From the NCBI GenBank assembly GCA_964617625.1, contig CAZTZL010000044.1, positions 1 to 23,707 of the forward strand: DNA of 23,707 bases. Reading direction: 5' to 3'. The stretch comes from CAZTZL01 sp964617625 (GTDB lineage Bacteria; Zhuqueibacterota; QNDG01; DSAB01). The translations under genes and the position numbers were made by a program. The notes under the pieces are model-generated. The model saw nothing but the letters and a program-made list of their open reading frames with translations, was not told the origin of the DNA and searched no databases. Shown in pieces: positions 22,277 through 23,707 of this stretch (its first letter is position 1; each line of letters starts with the position of its first letter).

Positions 22277-23632
22277 ATGAAAAGGGAAAAAACTTTATTG
22301 GAAAAGAAGAAAAGAAAAAATATTTCTGATCGAATTGCTTTGATTTTATTTTTTTTCTCTGCGATATGTTTTGTATTCGGTTTGGGAGTAATAATGGGGA
22401 AAAATAAAATATTTCCTTACCACATTCTTAAAAATATGGAAAATGCAATAAAAGTAGCAATAACCGGTCATGCTATTGAAAACAGACCAAATTATCTTGT
22501 TCCTGCATGTTATGATTATTCAGGTGCACGAATTTATAAAGCCGGTTCAATGATGAAAGGAGTCACCCTCCTGACCAGTTTGTGGCATTCACTCGATTGG
22601 AAACCGGGCATTCAATTGATCGATTCGACTGGCCGGGTTCTCCATCAGTGGAAGACCGATCCCGCGGAGATCTGGCCGGTATCGCCTCATACAGATCATG
22701 TACGGGGTAAAAAGAACACGTCGGATAACTACGTACATGGTTGTTATCTTTTTGCCAATGGTGATGTTATTTTTAATATCGAATACATGGGATTGGTCCG
22801 AATGAATGCAAGCGGAAAGGTTTTATGGACACTTCCTTACCGTACGCATCATTCTATAAGCAGGGATCAAGATGGAAATTTTTGGGTTTGTGGCTTTAAA
22901 TGGATTGATGATACTCCTGAAGGGCGTGCAAGACTTGCACGGTATCCCGGTCTAAAACTGCCTGTTGGAGAGGACTTTGCTCTTAAAGTATCAGAAGACG
23001 GTAAAATTTTGCGTGAAATCAGCATATTGAAGGTTCTATATCAGAACGGTTATAAACAATTGATCCGGCAGAGCAAAATACGAAGTGATGACATCCTGCA
23101 CACAAACGATGTCGAAGCCCTTCGATCCGACATGGTGAATCAGTATCCACTTTTTGCTGCAGGTGATATTGTTGTCTCTTGTCGTTTCCTTAATACCATT
23201 TTTGTAATTGATCCTGAAACAGAAAAAATAAAATGGTTATGCAACCGTTTTCTACAGCAACATGATCCGGATTTTCTTAAAAACGGCTGGATTTCTGTTT
23301 TTGACAACAACTGTGATGGAACAGACAACAGTTTTTATCCGGGCGGCAGTCAGATTGTAGCTGTAAAACCGGGCAGGGATGAAGTCCGCATCCTTTACCC
23401 AAAAACCAAAGAACAGGAGTTCTATAGTTCGCACATGGGCAAGGTCCAGGTTCTCCCGAACGGGAACCTGTTAATCACCGAAGCAAGGCGTAGCCGGGTT
23501 TTTGAAACAGATCCATCAGGGGAAATAGTTTGGGAATGGGTTCAGGAGCGCTATAATGATGATCTTGTGCCGGAAGTACCTGAAGGAACACGATATCCTT
23601 TTACACCAGAACAGGTTGCCGGATGGAAATAG
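22277..23632 (+). CDS. Arylsulfotransferase-like membrane-anchored beta-propeller protein
   Basis: The 451-residue protein has a lysine-rich N-terminus (1-18) and one membrane helix (about 19-41), so the bulk is probably periplasmic. The rest resembles the arylsulfotransferase (ASST-like) family: repeated blades with an aspartate/glycine loop and a tryptophan, for example STGRVLHQWKTDP, ASGKVLWTLPYRTHHSISRD, HTNDVEAL, LPNGNLLITEARRSRVFETD and SGEIVWEWV. True arylsulfate sulfotransferases move sulfate between phenols; activity here is unproven and the fold may serve another role. The frame opens at TTG 22256, but ATG 22277 is the more natural start. A hairpin at 22249-22271 covers the ribosome-binding region. 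Another gene starts 51 bases downstream. Confidence 0.82.
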   Translation: MKREKTLLEKKKRKNISDRIALILFFFSAICFVFGLGVIMGKNKIFPYHILKNMENAIKVAITGHAIENRPNYLVPACYDYSGARIYKAGSMMKGVTLLTSLWHSLDWKPGIQLIDSTGRVLHQWKTDPAEIWPVSPHTDHVRGKKNTSDNYVHGCYLFANGDVIFNIEYMGLVRMNASGKVLWTLPYRTHHSISRDQDGNFWVCGFKWIDDTPEGRARLARYPGLKLPVGEDFALKVSEDGKILREISILKVLYQNGYKQLIRQSKIRSDDILHTNDVEALRSDMVNQYPLFAAGDIVVSCRFLNTIFVIDPETEKIKWLCNRFLQQHDPDFLKNGWISVFDNNCDGTDNSFYPGGSQIVAVKPGRDEVRILYPKTKEQEFYSSHMGKVQVLPNGNLLITEARRSRVFETDPSGEIVWEWVQERYNDDLVPEVPEGTRYPFTPEQVAGWK

Positions 23633-23683
23633 AATTTACCACAGACAAATCGTATATTCTCAAAAAAAATGGAGATGATATAA

Positions 23684-23707
23684 ATGAAGATTAATTGGTT
23701 GATCATC
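23684..23707 (+). CDS. Start of a further gene, cut by the window edge
   Basis: ATG at 23684 with GGAG (23671-23674) about nine bases upstream opens a frame reading MKINWLII to the last base. The hydrophobic start could be a signal or membrane segment. Nothing can be said about function. It is probably in an operon with the arylsulfotransferase-like gene. Confidence 0.5.

Noticed and set aside
1..23707. tRNA, rRNA or CRISPR array
   Set aside because: No cloverleaf-like segment, ribosomal RNA sequence or regularly spaced repeat series was found. The three palindromic repeats are more than 1 kb apart.

Overview
The window comes from a draft, probably metagenome-derived scaffold of a Gram-negative (diderm) bacterium. 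The outer membrane is implied by a TonB-dependent receptor, an Mla-type lipid transporter and several exported proteins. No taxonomic marker gene is present; an uncultured lineage of the FCB type is a guess. Base composition is mixed: the gpmI/mla block is visibly GC-richer than bases 1-3017 and than the receptor/kinase block. Three runs of 100 N interrupt the sequence. Two of them (8979-9078 and 19311-19410) are flanked by identical 55-bp copies, so they are unmerged contig overlaps rather than missing DNA. Collapsing each restores an intact gene (mlaD-like, histone-deacetylase-like). The first (3018-3117) has no such overlap and cuts off the 5' part of a DUF362/ferredoxin gene.

Layout. Bases 1-3017 are an AT-rich accessory region: an FRG-domain gene and a HigB/HigA-type toxin-antitoxin pair, each bounded by copies of one short palindromic repeat (91, 1156 and 2883), with a HigA-like operator and a strong double hairpin between the genes. 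Bases 3118-4536 hold a DUF362 4Fe-4S protein fragment, a small unknown protein and a TrmO-like tRNA methyltransferase. Bases 4811-9180 run gpmI - mlaE - mlaF - mlaD (glycolysis, then a trans-envelope lipid ABC transporter), followed by a site-2-type M50 protease.

Bases 10036-16899 are the most interesting part: a REC-PAS-kinase-REC hybrid protein, then a sigma-54 type promoter, a TonB-dependent receptor, a YfiR-family periplasmic protein and a membrane hybrid histidine kinase whose sensor looks like the CHASE8 module of YfiN. The two kinases are clear paralogues. Together these look like an outer membrane - periplasm - inner membrane signalling chain in which the YfiR/YfiN input is wired to a phosphorelay instead of a diguanylate cyclase.

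Bases 16916-19963 on the minus strand form a probable operon: histone-deacetylase-like hydrolase, cysE, panB and a membrane protein of unknown function. CysE and PanB both supply precursors of coenzyme A. Divergent from it are a purine nucleoside phosphorylase and a diacylglycerol/lipid kinase. After a 402-bp stretch without a gene comes a membrane-anchored arylsulfotransferase-like beta-propeller protein, and the first eight codons of another gene at the window edge.
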